Source: Sphingomonas populi (GTDB lineage: Bacteria; Pseudomonadota; Alphaproteobacteria; Sphingomonadales; Sphingomonadaceae). Taken from it: a stretch of DNA of 64,000 bases. Position 1 is the first letter of the stretch; every line of letters starts with the position of its first letter. The notes beneath the pieces were generated by a model. The model did not search any database. It saw only the letters and a program-made list of their open reading frames with translations, and was not told the DNA's origin. The stretch lies in the NCBI RefSeq assembly GCF_004208535.1, contig NZ_SGIS01000018.1:1-64000 (forward strand). Reading direction: 5' to 3'. This document shows, in pieces, positions 25,994 to 34,530 of the stretch. A program made the position numbers and the translations under genes.

Positions 25994-26012
25994 CTGTTCC
26001 GTTCCAGAACAG
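25994..26012. promoter_or_regulatory. Inverted repeat upstream of the TBDR
   Basis: CTGTTC-N7-GAACAG is a perfect 6-base inverted repeat in the 217-base gap between the secreted hydrolase and the TBDR, about 160 bases before the TBDR start. AT-rich DNA next to it may hold a minus-strand promoter. The regulator is unknown. Confidence 0.35.
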
Positions 26013-26052
26013 AAATATAATCTTTTGATTGATCGATGCGTTGAACTGATAG

Positions 26053-28053
26053 TTACGGGCGCGTGACGAGGACGTCGCTTTCGACCGCCTGTGTGATGAG
26101 TTTTTGCGCGTCGTCGGCGCGCAGCCAGCCGTTCGCCTGCTGTTTGGCGACGACGTCGCGCACCTGCGCCACGAACCCGGCGTGATCGCGGTAGCGCTCT
26201 TCGAGCGATGGCCGCGGGTCGTGCGTCGCCAGCCGTTCGGCACGCGTGCGGGCGAACGGCACATAGCCGCCGAAGAAGCCGCAGCCGCCGCCTTTGCCCC
26301 AGCCAACCGACTGGATGTTCCAGCCGAGATAGGTGCCGAGCGGAACCTGGAGTTGCACCGAGGGGACGCCCGCCGTCTCGTTCCCGTCCGCGTTCACGCG
26401 CGGCACCCGCGACGGGATAACACCGCGCACGAGCGGTGGTTGCCGTGTGATCGCCCCGCTCACATCATGGTACGTGAAGCCGGTTCCCATATCGTAATCG
26501 AGAAACACGTTGAGCTTGCCCTCTGGAGAGGGTGCGCCCGGCCATTTGGGGAAACCGATCGCGGCGTCGTTCGCTTCGACGAGATCGCCATTTCTGAGCG
26601 TCGGGTAGCGGCTCGTCGGCGGTGCTTTGCCCTCGCGCACCCAGGCGATCAACATGCCTTGCGCGGCCCGCAGGCTTTCGAGCGACGAGTTGGGATTGCC
26701 GGGCAGCGCGCAGATCGGCGATTTGGGATCACCCTCGCTCTTGAAACCGCCCGTCCACGAACCGCCATGCGTGACCGACGGGAAATAATAGCGCCGGACA
26801 CCGGATGGCAGCGGGAGATCGGTCTTGGCATCGGTGCCGATCAGCCCGGGCGACATGCGCAGCCCCCAGAATTCGGCCGAACCGAACGTCTCGATGATCT
26901 TGGGGCAGGTATGGCTTGCCGCGCAGCGATCGAGCAGGCTGCTCGTGCCGCGACCGCGTGCGACATCGTCATAGCGGCCCCACCACAAGGTGCCTTCGCT
27001 GCCGGGTTCGTAGAGCGTCGCTGCGCCGCCGGGCACCGCGAAACGCAGATTGAGCGGCACCTGCCGCGCGGCGATGTTCGGGTTGACGCCATCGAACACA
27101 CGCTTGCCGGCCTCGTCGGCATTGAAGCCGAGATTGACGAAGCTCTTCAGGAAATTGCCCGATTGCGACGTTCCGCTCGCCACCGTCCAGCGGATCGACC
27201 CCGCCGGGTTGGCGGTGCCGCGATCATCGGGTTTGCCGCTGCGCAGATACGCGACGAGATCGCGCGTCGCGGCGAAGCCGATCCCGAGCACCAGCGGATC
27301 TTTCCCCTGATAGATCAGCGTATAGGCATAAGCGGGATCGAAGCCGCCGCGCACGCACAGCTTCGCCGGATCGGGCGTGCCCGGAAACGGCGTCGTGCTG
27401 CAATCGGCGAAGGCCCAGTCTCCCGAAGCGATATCGACGGGTTGCGCGGCGTCGCTGGTCTGTCGGAACAGCCGCGCCTTGGTCGTATCGAGCGATACCG
27501 GGGCGGGCCGCGCGGTCGGCTTGCCGATGCTGCCGGTGATCGGCAGCGATGTCGCGCCGGCGGGCATATCGACGAAGCGGGCGAGCACCGGCCCGGTCAG
27601 CGGGCCGCCGTCGCGCGCGTGGGCGATGGGAACGCTGGCGGACTGGACATCGGCGCCGGGCGTTAGATCGCCCTGCCAGCCGCTGATCACGCGGACGTTG
27701 CCGTCGGGATCGGCGTCGATCGGCCAGCCACCGCGGTTCGGGACGTCGTAGAACAGCACCCCGCTCGCTTTGGCGGGATCGACGGGTCGCGCGATCGCGA
27801 ACGTCGCCGAATAGGCGACACGCCCGTGCGTGTCGCGCGACGCGCCTTCGATGTCGGTGATGATGCGATTGTGCGGGTCGGCAGGGTCGAGCGTGCCGAA
27901 GAAACGGCCACGCACGATTTCGTAGCGGGTTGGTGTGGCGGTCTTGGCCGGCGTCACACTGTCGATCTGAATATGTTCGAGGCGTGCCGATGCCGGCGCC
28001 GCCAGCAGCATCGCGAGCGCGGACCCCGCGAGGAAGATGTGCGATTTTGGCAT
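26053..28053 (-). CDS. Secreted alpha/beta-hydrolase domain protein (Abhydrolase_10-like)
   Basis: A 666-residue exported hydrolase. The signal peptide ends in PASARL at about residue 24. The nucleophile segment is SGTSQSGNFLKSFVNLGFN at about residue 290. The long C-terminal part is typical of this poorly characterised family, which I associate with PF20091. It follows the small AtuA-like gene by 11 bases and lies in the same unit. A periplasmic esterase releasing an acid for the CitMHS carrier is the simplest reading. A tannase-like role is possible but unsupported by a specific motif. Confidence 0.8.
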   Translation of the reverse strand: MPKSHIFLAGSALAMLLAAPASARLEHIQIDSVTPAKTATPTRYEIVRGRFFGTLDPADPHNRIITDIEGASRDTHGRVAYSATFAIARPVDPAKASGVLFYDVPNRGGWPIDADPDGNVRVISGWQGDLTPGADVQSASVPIAHARDGGPLTGPVLARFVDMPAGATSLPITGSIGKPTARPAPVSLDTTKARLFRQTSDAAQPVDIASGDWAFADCSTTPFPGTPDPAKLCVRGGFDPAYAYTLIYQGKDPLVLGIGFAATRDLVAYLRSGKPDDRGTANPAGSIRWTVASGTSQSGNFLKSFVNLGFNADEAGKRVFDGVNPNIAARQVPLNLRFAVPGGAATLYEPGSEGTLWWGRYDDVARGRGTSSLLDRCAASHTCPKIIETFGSAEFWGLRMSPGLIGTDAKTDLPLPSGVRRYYFPSVTHGGSWTGGFKSEGDPKSPICALPGNPNSSLESLRAAQGMLIAWVREGKAPPTSRYPTLRNGDLVEANDAAIGFPKWPGAPSPEGKLNVFLDYDMGTGFTYHDVSGAITRQPPLVRGVIPSRVPRVNADGNETAGVPSVQLQVPLGTYLGWNIQSVGWGKGGGCGFFGGYVPFARTRAERLATHDPRPSLEERYRDHAGFVAQVRDVVAKQQANGWLRADDAQKLITQAVESDVLVTRP

Positions 28054-28064
28054 GATCGAACCTT

Positions 28065-28373
28065 TCAGGCCGGGTCGATGACGAGATCGAGCAATTGCGC
28101 GCCGAGCGTTTTGCCGTGCGCGTCAAGCGCGAGCGAGCGCGTGACGCCGCCACGCAGCGCGCCTTCCAGCACGAAGTTGAGCGCACCCAGGGCCGGAAGC
28201 TCGTAGCGGCGGATGCTGCGGACGGGCAGGTCGGCGAAATGGGCGGCGACCCGATCGGCGGTCACATGTTCAGCCAGCAGGTCGAAATCGGCGACCGCAT
28301 AGGCGATGACGGCGATCTGCGAGATGTCGCCTTTGTCGCCGGTGCGGATGTGCGCCACGTCGCGCAGGATCAT
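28065..28373 (-). CDS. AtuA-related small protein
   Basis: A 102-residue protein that corresponds to the C-terminal domain of single-chain AtuA proteins. It begins ILRDVAHIRTGDKGDISQIAVIAY, the characteristic HxRTGDKGD stretch. ATG 28373 starts one base after the AtuA stop; another ATG at 28388 would overlap AtuA by 14 bases. The two genes are surely co-translated and the products probably form one complex. Confidence 0.85.
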   Translation of the reverse strand: MILRDVAHIRTGDKGDISQIAVIAYAVADFDLLAEHVTADRVAAHFADLPVRSIRRYELPALGALNFVLEGALRGGVTRSLALDAHGKTLGAQLLDLVIDPA

Positions 28374-28374
28374 G

Positions 28375-29718
28375 TCAGGCGACCTCATAATGGACGGCGG
28401 GCGAAATCCGTGCGCGATCGATCAGCGTCGAGGCGACCGCCAGCACCTCGCGGACGGCGGTGACGGCACCGCCGCCGCCGAACGGCCCGTTGGTGTAAAG
28501 CGCCTCGACCTCGGCGCCGATCCGCTCGGCTGCGGCGCGTGTGGCGGCGCGACCGGCGACGCGCACGCGGATTTCGCGCGGTTCGGGCGTGTCGCCGCGC
28601 CCAGTGCGGTCGATCGCATCGACCCCGATCATTTCGAAACGCAGATCGGTGACGGCAACGCCGGTTATGGCGAGCCGTTCGCGCACGACATCGAGCGCCA
28701 GCCGCCCGCGCGCGACCGCGCCCGGCCCGGCATAGGACATCTGACCTTCACCGAAGAAGCCATCGCCATAGCCGATCGACACTTTCAGCGTATCGGGTTG
28801 CGGCGATCCGCTGCCGCCGCTGACCGCGACCCGGTCGGGCGCGACCTGCTCGAAGCCGACGGTGCGGAAATCGGCGATGACATCGGCTTGCAAATACGCG
28901 CCGGGATCGAGGATTTCGTAGAGCAACTGCTCCTTGCACGTCGCGATTGACAAGCATCCGCCCGAGCCATCGACCTTGCCGAGTACCGCAGAGCCGTCCG
29001 CCGCGATGTCCGCGAAGGGAAAGCCGAGGCGCGCAAGATCCGGCACGTCCTTGACGCCGGGATCGGCGAAATAGCCGCCGGTGACCTGTCCCGCGCACTC
29101 CAGCAGATGCCCGACGACGGTGCCCCGGCCGAGCCGCTCCCAATCGTCGATCGCCCAGCCGAACGCATGGATCATCGGCCCCAGAAACAGGGCCGGATCA
29201 CCGACGCGCCCGGTTATCACCACGTCCGCGCCGCCGGCCAGCGCGGCGACGATGCCGCCGGCACCGAGATAGGCGTTGGCGGATACGATCGCTTCGCCGA
29301 GGTCGCGGCTGGTGCCGGGCCGATCGGTCAGCGCGAAGTCGCCGGCGCGCACGATATCGAGCACGTCGTCGCCGGTGACGGCGGCGACGCGAAGCCCGTC
29401 CAGTCCAAGCTCGCGGGCGATCCGCGCGACGAGGCGGGCGGCGCCCGCCGGATTGGCCGCGCCCATGTTGGTGACGATCCTAACCCCGCGCGCATGCGCC
29501 GCCGGCAGCACCATCCGCATGCGATCCTCGAGCAGCGGGTCGAAGCCGGCATCGGGATCGATCCGGCGCGCCGCCTGCGCGAGCGCGATCGTCCGCTCGG
29601 CCAGACATTCGAACGCGAGGAAATCCAATTGGCCGTGTTCGACCAGTTCCAAGGCTGGTTCGATACGGTCGCCGGAGAAACCCGCCCCCGCACCGATGCG
29701 AATCGTCCGCGCGGTCAT
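28375..29718 (-). CDS. AtuA-family protein (DUF1446)
   Basis: A 447-residue cytoplasmic protein of the acyclic-terpene-utilisation AtuA family. Recognisable blocks are IRIGAGAGFSGDRIEPALEL at the start, VTNMGAANPAGAARL, GADVVITGRVGDPALFLGP, HLLECAGQVTGGYFADPG and GGCLSIATCKEQLLYEI. In Pseudomonas, AtuA belongs to citronellol/geraniol catabolism, but its reaction is not firmly known. Here its ATG overlaps the CitMHS stop (ATGA) and the small C-terminal partner follows directly. No other atu genes (carboxylase, CoA ligase) are in the window, so a terpene substrate is not supported. A hydroxy- or oxo-acid intermediate is more likely. Confidence 0.85.
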   Translation of the reverse strand: MTARTIRIGAGAGFSGDRIEPALELVEHGQLDFLAFECLAERTIALAQAARRIDPDAGFDPLLEDRMRMVLPAAHARGVRIVTNMGAANPAGAARLVARIARELGLDGLRVAAVTGDDVLDIVRAGDFALTDRPGTSRDLGEAIVSANAYLGAGGIVAALAGGADVVITGRVGDPALFLGPMIHAFGWAIDDWERLGRGTVVGHLLECAGQVTGGYFADPGVKDVPDLARLGFPFADIAADGSAVLGKVDGSGGCLSIATCKEQLLYEILDPGAYLQADVIADFRTVGFEQVAPDRVAVSGGSGSPQPDTLKVSIGYGDGFFGEGQMSYAGPGAVARGRLALDVVRERLAITGVAVTDLRFEMIGVDAIDRTGRGDTPEPREIRVRVAGRAATRAAAERIGAEVEALYTNGPFGGGGAVTAVREVLAVASTLIDRARISPAVHYEVA

Positions 29719-31028
29719 ATCGAAAAGATCCCGAAAAGAAGCGCCGCCAGCGTCATCACGACCGACGCTCCGAACAGCCAGGGAATGGCGAAGCGCTGGT
29801 GCGCGCCAAGCTCGACGCCGCTCAGCCCGGCGACGAGGAACGTGGCAGGAGTCAGCGGGCTGACCGGGAAGCCAGTGGTCATCTGCCCCAGCAGCGCCGC
29901 CTGTCCGACCTGGACGGCTGGCACGCCGAAATGGCCCGCGACCTCGGCGATCACCGGCAGCACGCCGAAATAGAAACTGTCGGGATCGAACAGCAGGCTG
30001 AGCGGCATCGCGGCGAATCCCAACAATACCGGAATGCGCGGGCCGATCGCGTCGGGGACGTGCGCCACGGACGCTTCCGCCAGCGCTTTGATCATGCCCG
30101 ATCCCGTCATGATGCCCGTGAAGGCGCCGGCGGCGAACAGGATACCAGCCATCATCAGCGCAGCGCGGGCATGGGCGTCGATGCGCTCGCGTTGCTGGCT
30201 GGCGGTGGGATAGTTGATGATGAGCGCCAGCGCGGTGCCGGCCATGAACACGACCACCGGCTCCATCAGTCCGGTCACCATCGTCAGCACCACGACGAGC
30301 GTGATCGCCACGTTGATGGGGTACAGAGCCGGTCGCCGCAGCGCGCGCTCGGCATCGCTGGGTTCGTTGGAACTGGCTGCCATCGCCGGGCCGGTCGACG
30401 CGGGTGTCTGTCGCTCGATCGCGAGACGGCGCTCCTCACGGATGCCCAGCCACCAGGACACCGCGAACACGAAGACGAGGCCGACGATCTGAACCCCGAT
30501 CATCGGCGTGAAGATCGTCGCGACCGGCAGTTTCAAGGCGGCGCTCGCGCGCAGGGTCGGCCCGGTCCAGGGCAGGAAGTTCACCCCCGCCGCCATCGAT
30601 GCCGTGCAGGCCAGCACGCGGCGGTCCATGCCGAGCCGGTCATACAGCGGGCGCAAGGCGGGGATGGTGATGAGGAAGCAGACCGCGCCCGATCCATCGA
30701 GGTGGATGAGCAGCGCCAGCAGCGCGGTGCCGACGGTGATCCGCGACGGGCGCTCGCCGACCAGTCGCAGCACCGCGCCGACCAGCGGCGCGAGCAGCCC
30801 CGCATCGGTCATGATCCCGAAGAACAGGATCGCGAAGACGAACATGCCGGCGACCGGGGCGATCTTGGCGAGGCCGGCAACGATATATTCGGGAATGCCC
30901 GGTGCGACGCCTGCCGCGATCGCGCCCGCGATCGGGATGAGGATCAGCGCGGCAAGCGGCGACACGCGATTCGACAGGATCGCGGCGAGCAACGATATGA
31001 TCGTCGCAGCGGCTATGAGCGCCAGCAT
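29715..31028 (-). CDS. CitMHS-family carboxylate transporter
   Basis: A 437-residue inner-membrane carrier with about 11-12 hydrophobic segments. HLDGSGAVCFLITIPALRPLYDRLGM and FDPDSFYFGVLP are characteristic of the CitMHS family, which symports metal-citrate or related di/tricarboxylates with cations. ATG 31028 follows AGGAGAAGG. The gene overlaps AtuA by 4 bases and lies 73 bases from the LysR gene on the same strand, so it probably heads the operon. It suggests the substrate is a polycarboxylate or hydroxy acid. Confidence 0.88.
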   Translation of the reverse strand: MLALIAAATIISLLAAILSNRVSPLAALILIPIAGAIAAGVAPGIPEYIVAGLAKIAPVAGMFVFAILFFGIMTDAGLLAPLVGAVLRLVGERPSRITVGTALLALLIHLDGSGAVCFLITIPALRPLYDRLGMDRRVLACTASMAAGVNFLPWTGPTLRASAALKLPVATIFTPMIGVQIVGLVFVFAVSWWLGIREERRLAIERQTPASTGPAMAASSNEPSDAERALRRPALYPINVAITLVVVLTMVTGLMEPVVVFMAGTALALIINYPTASQQRERIDAHARAALMMAGILFAAGAFTGIMTGSGMIKALAEASVAHVPDAIGPRIPVLLGFAAMPLSLLFDPDSFYFGVLPVIAEVAGHFGVPAVQVGQAALLGQMTTGFPVSPLTPATFLVAGLSGVELGAHQRFAIPWLFGASVVMTLAALLFGIFSI

Positions 31029-31101
31029 CCTTCTCCTCCCGCATCGGCTGTTGGTTTGTGCCGCCCATGATGCCGCTGGATGATCTATCCAGCAATTCGA
31101 C

Positions 31102-32028
31102 TTATCTGATGGAGCAATCAGCTTTTAATATCGATTGCAGGCCGGCCATCACGGCTGCCAGAAACGCCTCGGCGGCCGGTGACACGGTGCGGTTCTCCAG
31201 ACGGACGACGCCGATTTCCCGCGACACGCGGGGCGGCGCCATCCGCCGCCAGGCGACATCGCCACCGACACCCAACATCGGCAAGGTCGAGAGCGGCAAC
31301 AGCGTGATGCCGAGGCCGGCCGAGACGAGGCCACCTACGGTCGCCAGTTGCGAACATTCGTACAACGGGCGGACGAGCAGATCGGTCTTGGCGAAGGCCG
31401 CGTCGGTCAGCAACCGCACGCTGCTGCGCGGTTCCATCGCAATGAAGGGCCGGTTCGAAAAGACCGTCCAGTCGACCGGCGTGGCGATGTCGTCCGCATC
31501 CTGCCGGCGACACACCAGCACACATTCGTCATCCATGATCGGATCGAAGCGGAAGCCGTCGCCGGAGCCGGGCCGGGTGGTGATGGCGAAGTCGATCAGC
31601 CGATCGAGCATCTGCTGGTACAAGGCGCCGGAAAGGTTATCGCGAAGGATGACCTCGACCTGCGGATGCGTCTGGCGGAACCCGGCGATGATCGCCGGCA
31701 GGAGATGGGCGGCGGCGGACGGCAGCGCGCCGACGATGACGCGCCCGCGCTGCCCGGCAAACGTCTGCTGGAGTTCTTCGAAGGCGAGATCGAAATCGCT
31801 GGCCAGACGCTCGACGGTGGGAAGCAACGCCGCGCCCGCCGGCGTCAGCGCGACATTGCGGGAATTGCGATCGAACAGGCGAACGCCGAGCTCCTCTTCG
31901 AGCAGCTTGATCGTCCGGCTGAGCGCGGGCTGCGATAGATTGGCGAGCCGCGCCGTCTCACTGAAGCTGCGGGTGATGGCGACCTGCATGAACAGACGAA
32001 GGCTCGACAGGCTCGGCGTGCGGCGCAT
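31102..32028 (-). CDS. LysR-family transcriptional regulator
   Basis: A 308-residue regulator with N-terminal helix-turn-helix SLRLFMQVAITRSFSETARL, then NLSQPALSRTIKLLEEELG, and a periplasmic-binding-like effector domain. ATG 32028 follows AGGAGATG. It lies directly upstream of CitMHS on the same strand and is divergent from the GH3 gene across a 19-base palindrome. It is the likely controller of the CitMHS/AtuA unit and perhaps of the GH3 gene. Confidence 0.9.
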   Translation of the reverse strand: MRRTPSLSSLRLFMQVAITRSFSETARLANLSQPALSRTIKLLEEELGVRLFDRNSRNVALTPAGAALLPTVERLASDFDLAFEELQQTFAGQRGRVIVGALPSAAAHLLPAIIAGFRQTHPQVEVILRDNLSGALYQQMLDRLIDFAITTRPGSGDGFRFDPIMDDECVLVCRRQDADDIATPVDWTVFSNRPFIAMEPRSSVRLLTDAAFAKTDLLVRPLYECSQLATVGGLVSAGLGITLLPLSTLPMLGVGGDVAWRRMAPPRVSREIGVVRLENRTVSPAAEAFLAAVMAGLQSILKADCSIR

Positions 32029-32079
32029 GATCCATCTCCTGCGGGATCGATAGCGTCGTCTGATGGATATATGCAAATC

Positions 32080-32098
32080 CTCTATTTTTATAATAGAG
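32080..32098. promoter_or_regulatory. LysR-type palindrome over a TATAAT box
   Basis: CTCTATT-N5-AATAGAG is a perfect 7-base inverted repeat between the divergent LysR and GH3 genes. It contains TATAAT at 32089-32094, a consensus -10 for GH3 with no good -35. That is the arrangement expected for an activator-dependent or autoregulated LysR promoter. Confidence 0.55.
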
Positions 32099-32142
32099 CT
32101 TTGTAGGCGATACGAAGGCATGAAAACACAGGGAGAGCGGTG

Positions 32143-34344
32143 ATGGTTCGAGCGGGCACGATGCGGCGGTATCTGGTGTTGGCGATGGGGAGTGCGCTGT
32201 CGATACCAGCCGCGTCCCATGCACAATCGAGTAAGCCGAGCGATCCCGACGCGCGCGCCGCCGCTGTCGAGAAGCAGATGACCGACGCTGAACGCGTCAC
32301 GATCACCCACGGCATCATGGCTATTCCCTATGGCGCCACGAAAATCCCCGATGGCGTTGTGTTCGGGGCGGGATATGTCGAGGGCGTTCCCCGGCTTGGC
32401 GTGCCGGCACTCGCCGAAACCGACGCCAGCCTTGGCGTATCCTATGTCGGCGGCCTGCGCAGCGACGGCGCGACCGCGCTACCATCGGGGCTGGCGATGG
32501 GCGCTACCTGGGACCCGGACCTTATCCGGCGCGGCGGTGCGACGATCGCCGGCGAAGCGCAGGCGAAGGGGTTCAACGTTCTGCTCGCCGGCGGCATCAA
32601 CCTCGTCCGTGATCCGCGCGGAGGCCGCAACTTCGAATATCTTGGCGAAGATCCGCTGCATTCCGGCCTGTTGGCCGGCGCCGCGATCACCGGCATCCAG
32701 TCGCGGCATGTGATATCGACGGTGAAGCACTTCGCCATCAACGCGGTCGAGACCGGGCGCCAGTTCCACAACGCGGTGATCGGCGATGCGGCGCTCAGGA
32801 TGAGCGACCTGCTGGCCTTCGAGATCGCCATCGAACGCGGCAATCCCGGCTCGGTGATGTGCGCCTACAACCGCGTCAACGGTGCCTCGGCCTGCGGGAA
32901 CGATGCGCTGTTGAACGGCGTGCTGAAGCACGATTGGGGGTATAAGGGGTTCGTGATGTCGGACTGGGGCGCCGTCCACGGGCTCGATTTCGCCCTCAAG
33001 GGCCTCGACCAGCAATCGGGCGCACAGCTCGACGCGAAACTCTATTTCGGCGCAGAACTCTCCGACGCGGCGCGGCGGGACAAGCGCTACAAAGCTCGGC
33101 TGACCGATATGAACCGCCGCATCTTGCGGTCGATGTACGCCGTCGGCATCGACACATATCCGCCAGCGAAGGCACCGATCGACTTCGCGGCGAATGCGCG
33201 GGTGGCGCAGAACGTCGCCGAAGAGGGTATCGTGCTGCTTCGCAACCGTGATGTCCTGCCGCTCGCCGCTAAGGCCCAGCGGATCGCGGTGATCGGCGGT
33301 TTCGCCGACAGCGGTGTACTGTCGGGCGGCGGCTCCTCGCAGGTGCAAGGCGTCGGTGGCCCCGTCGTGGCGATCCCGACCGTCGGCGGACCGTTCGCGG
33401 CCGTGCTGGCACAATCCTATCAGCGCTCCTCACCGCTGGCGGCGATCGTGGCGCGCGCGCCCAAGGCCGATGTCGTGTTCCGCAACGGTCGCTACATCGC
33501 CGATGCGGTCGCCGCCGCGAAGAAGGCCGATGTCGCCATCGTCTTCGCAACGCAGTGGATGACCGAGGGCCTCGACGCCCCCGATCTGTCGCTGCCCAAT
33601 GGCCAGGATGCGCTCATCGCCGCCGTCGCCGAGGCCAATCCCAACACCATCGTCGTACTCGAAACCGGCAGCCAGGTGTTGATGCCGTGGCTCGACAAGA
33701 CCGCAGCCGTGCTGGAAGCATGGTATCCCGGCGCGCGCGGCGGCGAGGCGATCGCCGCGATCCTGTTCGGGGACGTGAACCCGTCGGGACGGCTGCCGGT
33801 GACCTTCCCGGCATCGGTCGACCAGCTCCCGCGCCCGAAGCTGCCGGGCAGCGACACGATCGAGCCCGATTTCCTCGGGTACGGCAAACCGGGGCAGACC
33901 CTCGATATCGACTACAATGTCGAGGGCGCCGACGTCGGCTACCGCTGGTTCGCCAAGCGCCATGCCGCGCCACTGTTCCCGTTCGGGTTCGGCCTCAGCT
34001 ACACGCGCTTCGAACATGGCCCGCTGACGGTCGTGCCGGGGGCAACGCCGGTGGCGCGCTTCGCCGTCACCAACACCGGCAAGCGCAGCGGTGCCGAAGT
34101 CGGGCAGGTCTATCTCACCGGCACGCCCGCTGGCGACACGACCCGTCTCGTGGGTTTCTCGAAGGTGACGCTGAAGCCCGGCGAACGCCGCGTTCTCGAA
34201 GTTCCGATCGACCCGCGCCTTCTCGCAACATGGAAAGACGGCCGCTGGGATATGGCGGCAGGCACCTACCGCTTCGCCGTCGGCAGTTCCGCAGTGGACC
34301 TCGAGGCACCCGTCGCGACCGGATTTCCCGCGCGCAAGTGGTGA
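32143..34344 (+). CDS. Glycoside hydrolase family 3, probable secreted beta-glucosidase
   Basis: A 733-residue exported glycosidase. The signal peptide ends SHAQS at about residue 28. The GH3 N-terminal barrel shows GRNFEYLGEDP, STVKHFAINAVETGR and the nucleophile Asp274 in FVMSDWGA; the C-terminal sandwich has LLRNRDVLPL and FPFGFGLSYTRFE, with a fibronectin-like end. ATG 32143 follows GGGAGAG; a GTG one codon earlier is possible. It would release glucose or another sugar from plant oligosaccharides or glycosides in the periplasm. It is divergent from a LysR gene and ends at a strong hairpin. Confidence 0.9.
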   Translation: MVRAGTMRRYLVLAMGSALSIPAASHAQSSKPSDPDARAAAVEKQMTDAERVTITHGIMAIPYGATKIPDGVVFGAGYVEGVPRLGVPALAETDASLGVSYVGGLRSDGATALPSGLAMGATWDPDLIRRGGATIAGEAQAKGFNVLLAGGINLVRDPRGGRNFEYLGEDPLHSGLLAGAAITGIQSRHVISTVKHFAINAVETGRQFHNAVIGDAALRMSDLLAFEIAIERGNPGSVMCAYNRVNGASACGNDALLNGVLKHDWGYKGFVMSDWGAVHGLDFALKGLDQQSGAQLDAKLYFGAELSDAARRDKRYKARLTDMNRRILRSMYAVGIDTYPPAKAPIDFAANARVAQNVAEEGIVLLRNRDVLPLAAKAQRIAVIGGFADSGVLSGGGSSQVQGVGGPVVAIPTVGGPFAAVLAQSYQRSSPLAAIVARAPKADVVFRNGRYIADAVAAAKKADVAIVFATQWMTEGLDAPDLSLPNGQDALIAAVAEANPNTIVVLETGSQVLMPWLDKTAAVLEAWYPGARGGEAIAAILFGDVNPSGRLPVTFPASVDQLPRPKLPGSDTIEPDFLGYGKPGQTLDIDYNVEGADVGYRWFAKRHAAPLFPFGFGLSYTRFEHGPLTVVPGATPVARFAVTNTGKRSGAEVGQVYLTGTPAGDTTRLVGFSKVTLKPGERRVLEVPIDPRLLATWKDGRWDMAAGTYRFAVGSSAVDLEAPVATGFPARKW

Positions 34345-34483
34345 GGGTGCCGGGAGGCGGCGGACGCCGGTAGGCCTCCGTCGTCCGCCCGCACGGCCGG
34401 GGTTTCTGGGCCAGGTTTAAGGCTGGATCGGCGCGAGCAATCCTCGCTCTCGACCCGTCCATACTGTGGATCGCGATCGGCCT

Positions 34484-34521
34484 ATCGACCGGCACCCCGC
34501 GTTTGCGCGGTGCCGGTCGAT
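34484..34521. terminator. Bidirectional 13-bp hairpin
   Basis: ATCGACCGGCACC pairs perfectly with GGTGCCGGTCGAT around a 12-base loop, between the convergent GH3 and M3 peptidase genes. It is long enough to stop transcription from either side, though T-runs are weak. Confidence 0.65.
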
Positions 34522-34530
34522 GCTGCGGCG

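Noticed and set aside
25994..26012. LexA/SOS box reading of CTGTTC-N7-GAACAG
   Set aside because: The alphaproteobacterial LexA site is a direct repeat GTTC-N7-GTTC; this one is inverted, so only a generic dyad is claimed.
26104..27666. 520-codon plus-strand frame opposite the secreted hydrolase
   Set aside because: No recognisable domain; the minus-strand gene has a signal peptide and nucleophile motif.
28375..29718. Terpene (citronellol/geraniol) pathway assignment from the AtuA gene
   Set aside because: None of the other atu or liu genes is nearby, and the partners are a carboxylate carrier and a secreted hydrolase.
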